A DNA stretch of 12,114 bases from an uncultured Collinsella sp. (GTDB taxonomy: Bacteria; Actinomycetota; Coriobacteriia; Coriobacteriales; Coriobacteriaceae). The notes beneath the pieces were generated by a model that saw nothing but the letters and a program-made list of their open reading frames with translations, was not told the origin of the DNA and made no database searches. Of this stretch, positions 5,981 through 12,114 are shown piece by piece. The stretch spans positions 1 through 12,114 of the forward strand of contig CALBUZ010000090.1 in NCBI GenBank assembly GCA_937969105.1, given 5' to 3'. Position numbers and translations under genes: made by a program. Every line of letters begins with the position of its first letter. Within the stretch, counting starts at the first letter, position 1.

Positions 5981-6602
5981 GCGCCAGTACCGCCAGATGT
6001 CGGTAGTCTTGAGAAGCCTTGACGGCGGTGAAGGCCGTGAGAAGCGCATCGAATCCGACTATTACACAGAGGGATACGCTTCGACATTCAATGACCCGTA
6101 TGTCCTATGGGAAGACTCGTGGGATGGAACCGAATACCGCGAGGTCATCAGCCCCGATGCGTTCATTGACTGCGATATGAGCGACATCATCATGCAGTAT
6201 GACCACTGCGGCAAGGTGCTCGCACGCCTGTCCAACGGCACGCTGATCGTCGAGCCTGACGAGCACGGCCTGTTTGTGGCTGCCGACCTGTCTAAATCCG
6301 TTGAAGCGCGCAACCTTTTCGAGGAAATCGATAACGAACTCATCACGCGCATGTCATGGGCATTCACCATCGGCGCATCGGAGTACGACAGGGATACGCA
6401 CACCTCGACCATCACGAGGGTCAAGAAGATTTATGACGTGTCTGCGGTCAGCTATCCGGCTGACCCCAACACCGAAATAAGTGCAAGAAACCTTCTCAAC
6501 GGAGTGATTGAGAAGTCGCGCGGGGAGCACGCGCGCCGAAGGAACGCGCTCATCCGTGCGCGTGCAGCAATGGCTTTGGCCAACAACAAGAAAGGTATCT
6601 AG
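5955..6602 (+). CDS. Prohead maturation protease, HK97 family
   Basis: A 215-residue serine protease (U35/S78-like fold) that removes the capsid scaffolding domain during head maturation and then itself. The family core is seen as EGYASTFN (39-46), YREVISPDAF (61-70), MQYDH with catalytic His84, ITRMSWAF with nucleophile Ser134, and YDVSAVSYPADPN (160-172). In HK97-type enzymes the last motif normally starts with Glu (EVS...PA) as the third catalytic residue; here Asp161 takes that place. The C-terminus (about 185-215) is basic and helical, likely the part that tethers it inside the prohead. AAAGGA at 5944-5949 serves the ATG at 5955; a second ATG at 5961 is an alternative. It overlaps the portal gene by 26 bases. 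Confidence 0.93.
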   Translation: MPMPAKPNERQYRQMSVVLRSLDGGEGREKRIESDYYTEGYASTFNDPYVLWEDSWDGTEYREVISPDAFIDCDMSDIIMQYDHCGKVLARLSNGTLIVEPDEHGLFVAADLSKSVEARNLFEEIDNELITRMSWAFTIGASEYDRDTHTSTITRVKKIYDVSAVSYPADPNTEISARNLLNGVIEKSRGEHARRRNALIRARAAMALANNKKGI

Positions 6603-6604
6603 AC

Positions 6605-7852
6605 ATGGATGAACTTCTGAAAGAGCTCCAGGCACTCGTCGACAAGTACGGCGATGACACCGACCCGTCCGATGAGGACGCCGCCCGCATGGCAGAGCTC
6701 ACCAACGAGATCAACCAGCGCCGCGCGCAGCTCGACCAGACCGCGCAGACCCGCGCCGCCGCAGTGGCAGCCGCCCGCGCCGCCATCGACAACGGCACCG
6801 CGCAGCGAATCGATTCCGTCCCGCTGGCTCGCTCCGCAAGCAACTTCGGCACCGGCGCGGTCTACGACACGACCGACTACGCCGCCGCCGAGCAGCGCGC
6901 GTGGGTGAAGGGCGTCGCCGAGCGCGCCGGCGTCCAGCTGGTAGAGGGCTACGCGCTGACCGACGCGGAGCGCGCCGCGCAGAACCACGCTATGCAGCAG
7001 CGAACCGAATTCAACCACACGACCGCCAACACCGATTCCGTCATCCCAGTCGAGCTGCAAAACGAAATCGTCTCGCTCATCGACAACACCGCCGTTCTGT
7101 GGGGCGACATGCCGAAGCAGAACTTCCCCCATCAGTTCGAGATTATTCGCCACAAGTCCATTGATGCTGGCGACGCCGCCCAGACCGCCGAGGGGGCAAC
7201 GCCGACTGATGGTGAGCAGAACACGTACGACACGCTCAAGTTCGAGGGCGTCGAGATCAAGAAGACCCTGAAGATGAGCCGTCGCATGGCCGTCCAGTCC
7301 GTCGATTCCTTCCAGTCTTACCTTGTCAAAGAGATCTCTGCACGACTGTCCGTTGCCTGCAACGCCCATGCCCATGCGCGCCTGGTCAACAAGGACTACG
7401 GCATGGAGGAAATGAACAAAATCAAGACTTCCACGGTCAATGCGCTCAAGAAAGCCGACCTCGCCGGACTGCTCTCCAAGCTCTACACCTACAACAACCC
7501 AGCGCCCAAGGGTGCCATCATCTACGCCAACAACAACGTCATCTGGAACTACATCGCCATGCTCGAGGATGGCAACGGGCGCTCCTATTTCGTCGACGAG
7601 AAGAATGCCGACCCGTCCGTCGAGGGTCACATCTTCGGCAAGCTGGTCAAGCGCGACGATTCCATTGCCGACGGCGTGATCATCGCCGGCTACCCCGACC
7701 TGTTCGAGGGCAACGTGTTCGACGGTCCCGACGTGATGCCCTATATCGCGCCCGACGGAAGCCAGAACCGCTGCTTCGACGGTTATGAGCTCATCGACTG
7801 CGGCCTTGCAGTGCCCAAGTCGTTCGCCCAGCTGACCATCAAGACTGCCTAG
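6605..7852 (+). CDS. Major capsid protein, HK97 fold with delta domain
   Basis: A 415-residue shell protein. Residues 1-64 are Ala/Glu/Arg-rich and helical (MDELLKELQALVDKYG and AELTNEINQRRAQLDQ), the built-in scaffolding delta domain that the upstream protease would cut off. A flexible segment (about 65-95) follows, then the HK97 fold from about residue 97, with SVIPVELQNEIVSLI (145-159), the E-loop/P-domain region around KTLKMSRRMAVQSVD, GAIIYANNNVIWNYIAML and the A-domain end LIDCGLAVPKSFAQLTIK. HK97-type capsids lack a separate scaffold gene, and none is seen between protease and capsid. AAGAAAGG lies inside the end of the protease gene, and only two bases separate the genes. The mature N-terminus cannot be placed exactly. 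Confidence 0.96.
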   Translation: MDELLKELQALVDKYGDDTDPSDEDAARMAELTNEINQRRAQLDQTAQTRAAAVAAARAAIDNGTAQRIDSVPLARSASNFGTGAVYDTTDYAAAEQRAWVKGVAERAGVQLVEGYALTDAERAAQNHAMQQRTEFNHTTANTDSVIPVELQNEIVSLIDNTAVLWGDMPKQNFPHQFEIIRHKSIDAGDAAQTAEGATPTDGEQNTYDTLKFEGVEIKKTLKMSRRMAVQSVDSFQSYLVKEISARLSVACNAHAHARLVNKDYGMEEMNKIKTSTVNALKKADLAGLLSKLYTYNNPAPKGAIIYANNNVIWNYIAMLEDGNGRSYFVDEKNADPSVEGHIFGKLVKRDDSIADGVIIAGYPDLFEGNVFDGPDVMPYIAPDGSQNRCFDGYELIDCGLAVPKSFAQLTIKTA

Positions 7853-7866
7853 GGAGGTCTCGCGCC

Positions 7867-8190
7867 ATGGCAGACAAGAAGAAGCAGAAGCAATGCATTC
7901 TCGATGCCTGCCGCGCCACGCTCCGCATCCCGGCATTCTGCAACGATTATGACGATGAGATCGCCGATGTCATCGAAGCCGCCCGCGCCGAGCTTGTCGC
8001 GGGCGGCGTCAGGCCGGAGAAGGCGAGAGACGATGACGACGGCAGGATACGCCTGGCTATCAAGGTCTACGTCAAAGCGAACTTCGGCATGGACAACCCG
8101 GACGCCGACGGCTTCATGAAGTCGTTCGAATGCATGCTCACGTCGATGAGCGGGGACTCGCTCTACAGGGCGGAGCCAAGCGATGAGTAG
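7867..8190 (+). CDS. Head-tail connector, gp6-like adaptor
   Basis: A 107-residue, largely helical protein matching the HK97 gp6 / Phage_connect adaptor family, which forms the ring under the portal. Typical parts are YDDEIADVIEAARAELVAGG (28-47), in which a short Asp-led helix carries the aA..el...G pattern, then IRLAIKVYVKANFGMDNPD (61-79) and a C-terminal helix ending at SLYR. AGGGAGG at 7851-7857, next to the capsid stop, gives a strong ribosome-binding site before the ATG at 7867. Position first after the capsid gene is standard for this protein. It overlaps the next gene by eight bases. Confidence 0.85.
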   Translation: MADKKKQKQCILDACRATLRIPAFCNDYDDEIADVIEAARAELVAGGVRPEKARDDDDGRIRLAIKVYVKANFGMDNPDADGFMKSFECMLTSMSGDSLYRAEPSDE

Positions 8191-8491
8191 GTGGTCTGGT
8201 GTCTGCACGCTCATCGCGACTGAGACAGAGCGCGATGAGAAGGGCGTCCCGCACAGGAAGGAACGCCGCAGGCGCGTGCCGTGCAACGTCTTCTCGATGA
8301 GCGCGGCAACCTATTACGTCGCTGCTCAAGCGGGCGTGAAACCGCAGGCGGTAATCGAGATACGCTCCTGCGCATATTCAGGCGAAACCCTCGTCGAGTG
8401 CGGCGGTGTGACGTACTCGGTCGACAGCAGGCTCATAAGCGGCGCGGACAATATCCGCCTCACGCTTGTCGAGAGGACTGGTGACCGATGA
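8183..8491 (+). CDS. Head closure protein (head-tail joining family)
   Basis: A 102-residue, mainly beta protein, consistent with the SPP1 gp16 / lambda gpFII-like head closure family that seals the portal after packaging and forms the tail docking surface. The alternating strands WSGVCTLIATET (4-15), RRVPCNVFSM (30-39) and a C-terminal pair around GVTYSVDSR and NIRLTLVER fit the small barrel fold of the group; the basic KERRRR patch near 26-31 could face DNA or the ring. The family call rests mainly on size, strand pattern and gene order between the gp6-like and gp10-like genes. Both ends overlap neighbours, by eight bases before and four after. Confidence 0.75.
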   Translation: MSRWSGVCTLIATETERDEKGVPHRKERRRRVPCNVFSMSAATYYVAAQAGVKPQAVIEIRSCAYSGETLVECGGVTYSVDSRLISGADNIRLTLVERTGDR

Positions 8492-8868
8492 GCGGCGTCA
8501 ATATCGACGATCTCGCCAAGATTATCGTCAACGACATGCAGGACGTGATCGACGATGACGTTGAAGCGCTGGAGGGCAACGCCCGCGCCGCAGGACAGAA
8601 GGCGGTCAGGCTGTTGCGCGACCGAAGTCGCAAGCGCGTCCACCACGGCGGAAGCTACGCGAAGGCTTGGACGGCTGATATCGAGACCGACGAGACCGGC
8701 ACGAGCTGCACCGTGCACAACCGGCAGTACCAGCTGACTCATCTGCTTGAGAAGGGTCATGCCATCGCAAACCAGAGCGGCAGGTATCCCGGGCACGTCG
8801 CGGGCGACCACGTGATCGAGAGCGTCTACAACGAGGTCGCTGCGGAGTTCGCGAAGGGCGGCGAGTGA
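8488..8868 (+). CDS. Tail completion protein, HK97 gp10 family
   Basis: A 126-residue protein of the HK97-gp10-like family, acting at the joint between the closed head and the tail tube. The family hallmark is clear: an N-terminal helical region with ALEGNARAAGQKAVRLLR (27-44), then SYAKAWTADIE (56-66), the strand CTVHNRQYQLTHLLEKGHA (74-92) and an AIANQSGRYPGH turn, matching the y..sw....... vyn..y.lthLLE.Gha pattern. The start ATG overlaps the preceding stop by four bases (ATGA). Gene order after the closure protein agrees. Confidence 0.9.
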   Translation: MSGVNIDDLAKIIVNDMQDVIDDDVEALEGNARAAGQKAVRLLRDRSRKRVHHGGSYAKAWTADIETDETGTSCTVHNRQYQLTHLLEKGHAIANQSGRYPGHVAGDHVIESVYNEVAAEFAKGGE

Positions 8869-9197
8869 TGAAGACATTGGATGAGCTTGTCGGCATTCTC
8901 AAGTCGTTCGGGCTGCCGTTCAGCAACGGTTCGTTCCTGGCTGACGAGCAGCCCGCACCACCGTACATCGAGATTGAAGCCGGTTACTCAGAAGCCGTCT
9001 TTGCGGACAACGTGACGCATATCAGGTGGATGCCGTACGACTGCGCGCTTTACTGCGCGTCGCGCGATTACGAGCTTGAGCAGCGCATCGAAGCTGCATT
9101 GGATGCCGCCGAATTCGCCTACACGAAAACCGTGACGGCAATCGGCGGAGAGGGCGTCATCGAGACCGCCTACGAGATTAACGTGATTGAATATTAA
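8868..9197 (+). CDS. Putative tail terminator protein
   Basis: A 109-residue protein in the place of the tail terminator, the ring that caps the finished tail tube and joins it to the head. A short N-terminal helix (KTLDELVGILKSFGLPFSNG) is followed by strands APPYIEIEAGYSE and ALYCASRDYELEQRIEAALD, then a long C-terminal strand ending YEINVIEY. The strand-helix-strand order with a late-positioned EQRIEAAL helix resembles known small tail-terminator proteins. The ATG at 8868 shares one base with the preceding stop (TGATG) and has GAAGGG at 8853-8858; the GTG at 8865 is an in-frame alternative. Function is inferred mostly from gene order. Confidence 0.65.
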   Translation: MKTLDELVGILKSFGLPFSNGSFLADEQPAPPYIEIEAGYSEAVFADNVTHIRWMPYDCALYCASRDYELEQRIEAALDAAEFAYTKTVTAIGGEGVIETAYEINVIEY

Positions 9198-9211
9198 GAA
9201 AGGGGCATCTT

Positions 9212-9802
9212 ATGCCACGAAACGGATATTTCGGCGTCAAGAACGCTCACATCGCCGTGCTCGAGAGCGAGGACAACTTTACCTACGCTAAGCCCGTGCG
9301 AGTTCCCGGTACCGTAGAGATCAAGATGGAGCCTTCCGTCGAGACTGCGACGAGCTATGCCGATAACGAGACCTGGCTCGACAAAACTCAGGACAACGGC
9401 GGATCCGGCACCATTTCCTTCTACGACACGGAGGGGACTGTTGAGATGCGCAAGCTGTTCGCCAGCCTCGTCGGCTTCGACATCGACGCAAAAGGTCGAG
9501 TCCTTGGCACCTCCGGCAAGACTCCGAAGAAGTTCGCCTTCATGTGCGAGCAGCCGGGGCATGTCGTAGGCAAGCGTCGTTGCTTCCTCTGCTGCCAGAT
9601 CAAGGCGCCGAGCATGGACGCCAAGACCCTTGAGGACAAGCCGGACATCACGCAGCTCGACTATGACATCACGTGGCGTCCCGTCACGCTTCCGAGCGGC
9701 TGGCGAGGCGGCTCGTATGACAGCTTCAGCGACCTTGAAGGTTACGATAAGTTCTTCGATGAGGTCGACACGCAGCTCACGCCCGCACCGAGCGAGGCAT
9801 AG
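9212..9802 (+). CDS. Major tail (tube) protein, phi13-like
   Basis: A 196-residue tail tube protein, whose hexamers stack around the tape measure. The start MPRNGYFGVKNAHIAVLE, with the next strand block VPGTVEIKMEPS, then GSGTISFYDTEG, FGKTPKKF-like strand KTPKKFAFMCEQPG and the YDITWRPVTLPSG end, corresponds to the phi13 family of siphovirus major tail proteins found in Gram-positive phages. Length is usual for the family and no C-terminal Ig-like domain is attached. AAAGGGG before the ATG at 9212 is a good ribosome-binding site, as expected for an abundant product. It is followed by the two-frame chaperone gene, the standard order. Confidence 0.88.
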   Translation: MPRNGYFGVKNAHIAVLESEDNFTYAKPVRVPGTVEIKMEPSVETATSYADNETWLDKTQDNGGSGTISFYDTEGTVEMRKLFASLVGFDIDAKGRVLGTSGKTPKKFAFMCEQPGHVVGKRRCFLCCQIKAPSMDAKTLEDKPDITQLDYDITWRPVTLPSGWRGGSYDSFSDLEGYDKFFDEVDTQLTPAPSEA

Positions 9803-9803
9803 C

Positions 9804-10226
9804 ATGGTAAGCGAGATCTCCATCGGTGACATTTCCGTTCCCGTCGCATGCAACGCGTTCACGCCAATCGTCTTCTCTCGGGAGTTCTCGGTCGAACGCG
9901 CCGATGGCTCAAAGCGACCGAAGGACATCAACGAAGACGTCTCCATGATCCTTGAGGTCACGGCAGGATCGAGGGTCACCCCAATCGTGCCATTGCTTGA
10001 GGTCTTCTACGCATGCGCAAAGACCGCCGACCCAAAAACCAAGCCCTTCAACGAGTGGATTGGCAATTTCCCGCCAGACGCCTACGACCTGGAGCGCTCC
10101 GGTGGTTGGTCTGCCGACGTGATGGATATCGTGAAGGAAAACTTTTTTCCGCACGCAAAGGAAGACGTGGCAGCCGAGACCGCCGAAGCGACCGATGCCG
10201 CCGCTTCCGACGGAGCTGCAAAGTAG
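9804..10226 (+). CDS. Tail assembly chaperone, G-type
   Basis: A 140-residue protein in the place of lambda gpG, needed to hold the tape measure during tail tube assembly. It starts at the ATG at 9804, one base after the tail tube stop, with GAGG at about 9795; the frame is open upstream to 9630, but that part overlaps the tube gene. A folded part runs to about residue 115 (ending DIVKENFFP), and the rest is an Ala/Glu/Asp-rich flexible tail (AAETAEATDAAASDGAAK). The run of six T bases at 10143-10148 codes Phe-Phe just before that tail and is the likely frameshift site leading into the overlapping downstream frame. Placement between tube protein and tape measure supports the role; sequence similarity to known G proteins is weak by eye. 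Confidence 0.78.
   Translation: MVSEISIGDISVPVACNAFTPIVFSREFSVERADGSKRPKDINEDVSMILEVTAGSRVTPIVPLLEVFYACAKTADPKTKPFNEWIGNFPPDAYDLERSGGWSADVMDIVKENFFPHAKEDVAAETAEATDAAASDGAAK
10143..10149 (+). promoter_or_regulatory. Candidate programmed frameshift site TTT TTT C
   Basis: In the G frame the codons are AAC TTT TTT CCG. Moving forward by one base, or back by two, places tRNA-Phe on TTT again and makes the next codon TTC, also Phe, so pairing is fully kept. Both moves enter the frame of the downstream open stretch, which is free of stops from 10135 to its end at 10407. A classical -1 slip would leave this frame. No search for a stimulatory structure was possible. Confidence 0.5.
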
Positions 10227-10407
10227 CTGCGACGCGCTCTACATTTACGAGTGCCAGCAGGCCGGGCTGTCTATAAGCGATCTAGAAAAACTCAGCTATA
10301 GACAGGTGCAGACGCTTCTCGACATCTATTCGTTCGTGCACGACGCGATTGCGTATGCCGAGGATGACGAGGAAGCACGGAAAGGCGAGCAAGAGTTCTG
10401 GTCGTGA
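10195..10407 (+). CDS. Tail assembly chaperone T extension (expressed as GT fusion)
   Basis: The downstream frame of the two-part chaperone gene. From the ATG at 10195 it encodes 70 residues (LYIYECQQAGLSISDLEKLS, then RQVQTLLDIYSFVHDAI and an acidic end); in a fusion it would begin near 10147 and add about 16 more basic residues. In lambda-like and many Gram-positive siphophages, a minor share of ribosomes shifts frame to make GT, whose T part binds the tape measure and tube subunits. The frame is +1 (equal to -2) relative to G, its stop-free stretch covers the T6 run, and no good ribosome-binding site precedes the ATG at 10195. Independent translation from 10195 cannot be excluded. Confidence 0.68.
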   Translation: MPPLPTELQSSCDALYIYECQQAGLSISDLEKLSYRQVQTLLDIYSFVHDAIAYAEDDEEARKGEQEFWS

Positions 10408-10417
10408 GGACAAAGCG

Positions 10418-10443
10418 ACAGCGCACCGCAGACGGCGCGCTGT
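10418..10443 (+). other. Stem-loop between chaperone and tape-measure genes
   Basis: ACAGCGC (10418-10424) pairs with GCGCTGT (10437-10443); inside, after an A-C mismatch, CCG (10426-10428) pairs with CGG (10433-10435) around a CAGA loop. It lies in the 78-base gap after the T frame and has no T-run behind it, so it is not a standard terminator. It could stabilise mRNA ends or slow read-through. No gene is seen in this gap. Confidence 0.5.
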
Positions 10444-10485
10444 TCTGTGCACTCATGGCTTCTTGACAGTTGAATAGAGGTGACC

Positions 10486-12114
10486 ATGGCCGTTACTTAT
10501 AAAGGTCTGACGATCAAGTTCGGCGGCGATACGACCGAGCTGCAAGGCGCACTCAAGAAGGTGCAGAGCACCGCCAAGGACACGCAGGGCGCGCTGAAGG
10601 ACATCAACCGCGCGCTGAAGCTCGACCCCGGCAATACCGAGCTTTTGACCGAGAAGGCCAAGCTGCTAAACCGTGCATACGACGAGACCAAGACAAAGCT
10701 CGACGCATATAAATCCGCGCTCGCTACCCTTGAGGAAAAGCAGCGCAGCGGCGTCGCGCTCACGGAGCGCGAGCGGGCGCAGTATTCGAGCCTGAAGGCG
10801 CAGGTAGCCATCTGTGAGAGCCAGCTAGAGAGCTACGCCGATGACTTGAAGAGCGTTAGCCGGGAAACGGAAGCATCCAAGACCGGTCTGTACCAATTCG
10901 GACAGACGGTACAGGACAACAGCGACAAGCTGGCGAAGGCCGGCAAGGGGCTTGAGACCGCCGGCAAGACGATTACCGGTGCCGTCGGCGGAGCCGCGAC
11001 GGCGCTCGTCGGCCTTGCGTCCAGCCAGGAAGAGAGTATCGCGCAGACGCATCAGCTCGACGCTGCGTGGAAAGACGCCGGCGGAACGAGCGAGCAGGCA
11101 AGGAACTCGTACACACTCTTCTACAAGCTGCTCGGTGAAGAAGACACGGCAACGGAAGCCGCGCAGAACCTCTCCCGACTGACGACGAACCAGCAGGAGC
11201 TGGACAAGTGGAACAACATCGCTGCCGGCTCCTTCTCGAAGTTCGGCGATGCCCTGCCGCTCGAGAACCTCGTCGAAGCGTCCCAGGAGACGGCGCACAC
11301 GGGAACCGTCACCGGCGGACTTGCGGACGCGCTCAACTGGGCTACCGCGAGCAATGAGCAATGGAGCGCCGCTCTCTCCGGAAACCAAGCCGCGCAGCAG
11401 GCGTTCAACGACGCGATTGGGCAGGGCGCTACCAAGGAGGACGCGTTTAACGCAGCCCTGGCGGCCTGCGGCAGCGAGCAGGAGCGCTCTTCGCTTATCA
11501 CGCAGACGCTCGACGGCCTCTATGGCGAGATCGGCCAGACGTACCAGGACAACAACAAGACCATGCTCGACTCGCGCGAACAGCAGGCTCAATTCAACCA
11601 GAAGCTGACAGAAGCCGGTGAAGCCGCGCTGCCGGTCAAGGAAAAGGTCTTGGAGCTTGGCACCACGCTTCTCGAGAAGGTCACCCCGGCGCTTGAGAGC
11701 GTTTCCGACTGGTTCCAGCAGTTGTCTCCAGAGCAGCAAGACCTTGTAACCAATATCGCGCTCGGAACGCTTGCCTTTGGCGGCCTTGCAACCGGTGCCG
11801 GCAAGGTGTTGCAGGCGGGAAGCGAGATCGGCGGCACCATTAAAACCGTCTCCGAGACATTTGGCGGACTCAAGGGCGCTATCGGTGCCGTCGGCGGAGG
11901 TTGGACTTCGTTCACCGGGCTTATAGCCGCAAACCCGATTCTGCTCGGTGTGGCGGCTGTTGCCGCCGCCGTTGCCGGTCTTACGTGGTTCTTCACGCAG
12001 ACTGAGACCGGCAAGCAGATGTGGTCTGATTTCACCGGATGGATCTCCGCTAAGTGGCAGGGAGTCCAAGACTTCTTTGCAGGGGTACCCGCTTTTTGGC
12101 AAGGAATCTGGGAC
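10486..12114 (+). CDS. Tail tape-measure protein (N-terminal part, cut by window end)
   Basis: The first 543 residues of a long protein, open without a stop to the last base of the window. It starts MAVTYKGLTIKFGGDTTELQ, a common opening of Gram-positive phage tape measures, and residues 20-145 are helical with heptad-like charge patterns (coiled coil), including ALKDINRALKLDPGN. Hydrophobic segments lie at about 163-182 (ITGAVGGAATALVGLA), 423-440 and 479-506 (LIAANPILLGVAAVAAAVAG), as expected for a protein that sets tail length and enters or crosses the host membrane during DNA delivery. A Trp-rich stretch (MWSDFTGWISAKWQG) begins near the window end. GAGGTG at 10477-10482 precedes the ATG. 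The C-terminal part, where cell-wall hydrolase domains may occur, is not visible. Confidence 0.93.
   Translation, partial: MAVTYKGLTIKFGGDTTELQGALKKVQSTAKDTQGALKDINRALKLDPGNTELLTEKAKLLNRAYDETKTKLDAYKSALATLEEKQRSGVALTERERAQYSSLKAQVAICESQLESYADDLKSVSRETEASKTGLYQFGQTVQDNSDKLAKAGKGLETAGKTITGAVGGAATALVGLASSQEESIAQTHQLDAAWKDAGGTSEQARNSYTLFYKLLGEEDTATEAAQNLSRLTTNQQELDKWNNIAAGSFSKFGDALPLENLVEASQETAHTGTVTGGLADALNWATASNEQWSAALSGNQAAQQAFNDAIGQGATKEDAFNAALAACGSEQERSSLITQTLDGLYGEIGQTYQDNNKTMLDSREQQAQFNQKLTEAGEAALPVKEKVLELGTTLLEKVTPALESVSDWFQQLSPEQQDLVTNIALGTLAFGGLATGAGKVLQAGSEIGGTIKTVSETFGGLKGAIGAVGGGWTSFTGLIAANPILLGVAAVAAAVAGLTWFFTQTETGKQMWSDFTGWISAKWQGVQDFFAGVPAFWQGIWD

Noticed and set aside
6599..7936. 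Long antisense open frame (445 codons) opposite the capsid gene
   Set aside because: It mirrors the codon bias of the capsid gene, has no family features and shares no context with - strand genes.
9194..9979. Antisense open frame (261 codons) across tail tube and chaperone genes
   Set aside because: It spans two real genes on the other strand and shows no recognisable protein pattern.
10463..10468. Consensus -35 TTGACA before the tape-measure gene
   Set aside because: No -10 element at 16-18 bases; the position would fall on the start codon.
10825..12102. Long antisense open frame (425 codons) opposite the tape-measure gene
   Set aside because: The + strand frame has a start with ribosome-binding site, coiled-coil pattern and correct gene order; the - strand one is a GC-rich shadow.
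1..12114. Defence, toxin-antitoxin, retron, CRISPR or other accessory system
   Set aside because: All supported genes fit phage DNA metabolism, packaging, head or tail roles except one small membrane protein; no repeat array, reverse transcriptase, nuclease-helicase or toxin pair is seen.

Overview
The window is one contiguous part of a tailed-phage (siphovirus-type) genome or prophage, with every supported gene on the + strand. It runs from the end of an early/middle module into the head, connector and tail genes, and the window edge cuts the tape-measure gene. The first gene belongs to the actinobacterial integration host factor (mIHF) family, the DNA looks GC-rich (judged by eye, not counted), and ribosome-binding sites of the AGGAGG type are frequent. 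Together with head and tail families shared with Firmicutes phages (phi13-type tail tube, P27-type small terminase, ArpU-like activator), this points to a high-GC Gram-positive host. Coriobacteriia (Collinsella/Olsenella type) is my best guess, but it is an inference.

Layout. Bases 107-1521 carry an mIHF-like DNA-binding protein, a two-helix small membrane protein, a single-stranded DNA-binding protein and a dUTPase, closely packed or overlapping. Bases 1531-1977 encode a likely late-gene activator with a sigma-region-4-like helix-turn-helix. Bases 1978-2092 are a non-coding control region with a TTCCC direct repeat, an extended -10 promoter candidate and a very clear intrinsic terminator. 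An HNH nuclease gene follows, then a roughly 150-bp non-coding stretch with a C-run and a palindrome that is a good candidate for the cos (packaging end) site.

The packaging and head module comes next: small and large terminase, HK97-type portal, prohead protease and major capsid protein. Four small connector genes follow (gp6-like adaptor, head closure, gp10-like tail completion, tail terminator), then the tail tube protein. The tail assembly chaperone is encoded by two overlapping frames with a candidate programmed frameshift at a T6 run. The last gene is the tape-measure protein, open to the window end.

How the parts work together. The HNH nuclease and terminases would cut and package DNA through the portal into a shell of HK97-fold capsid protein matured by the protease. 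The connector proteins close the head and receive the tail, whose tube polymerises around the tape measure with help from the G and GT chaperones. The HTH protein upstream is placed to switch on this late block.

No defence island, CRISPR array, insertion sequence, tRNA or rRNA was seen, and I do not see an undescribed multi-gene system. The points most worth checking are the chaperone frameshift, the activator/promoter/terminator arrangement at 1531-2076, the phage-borne mIHF and the cos candidate.
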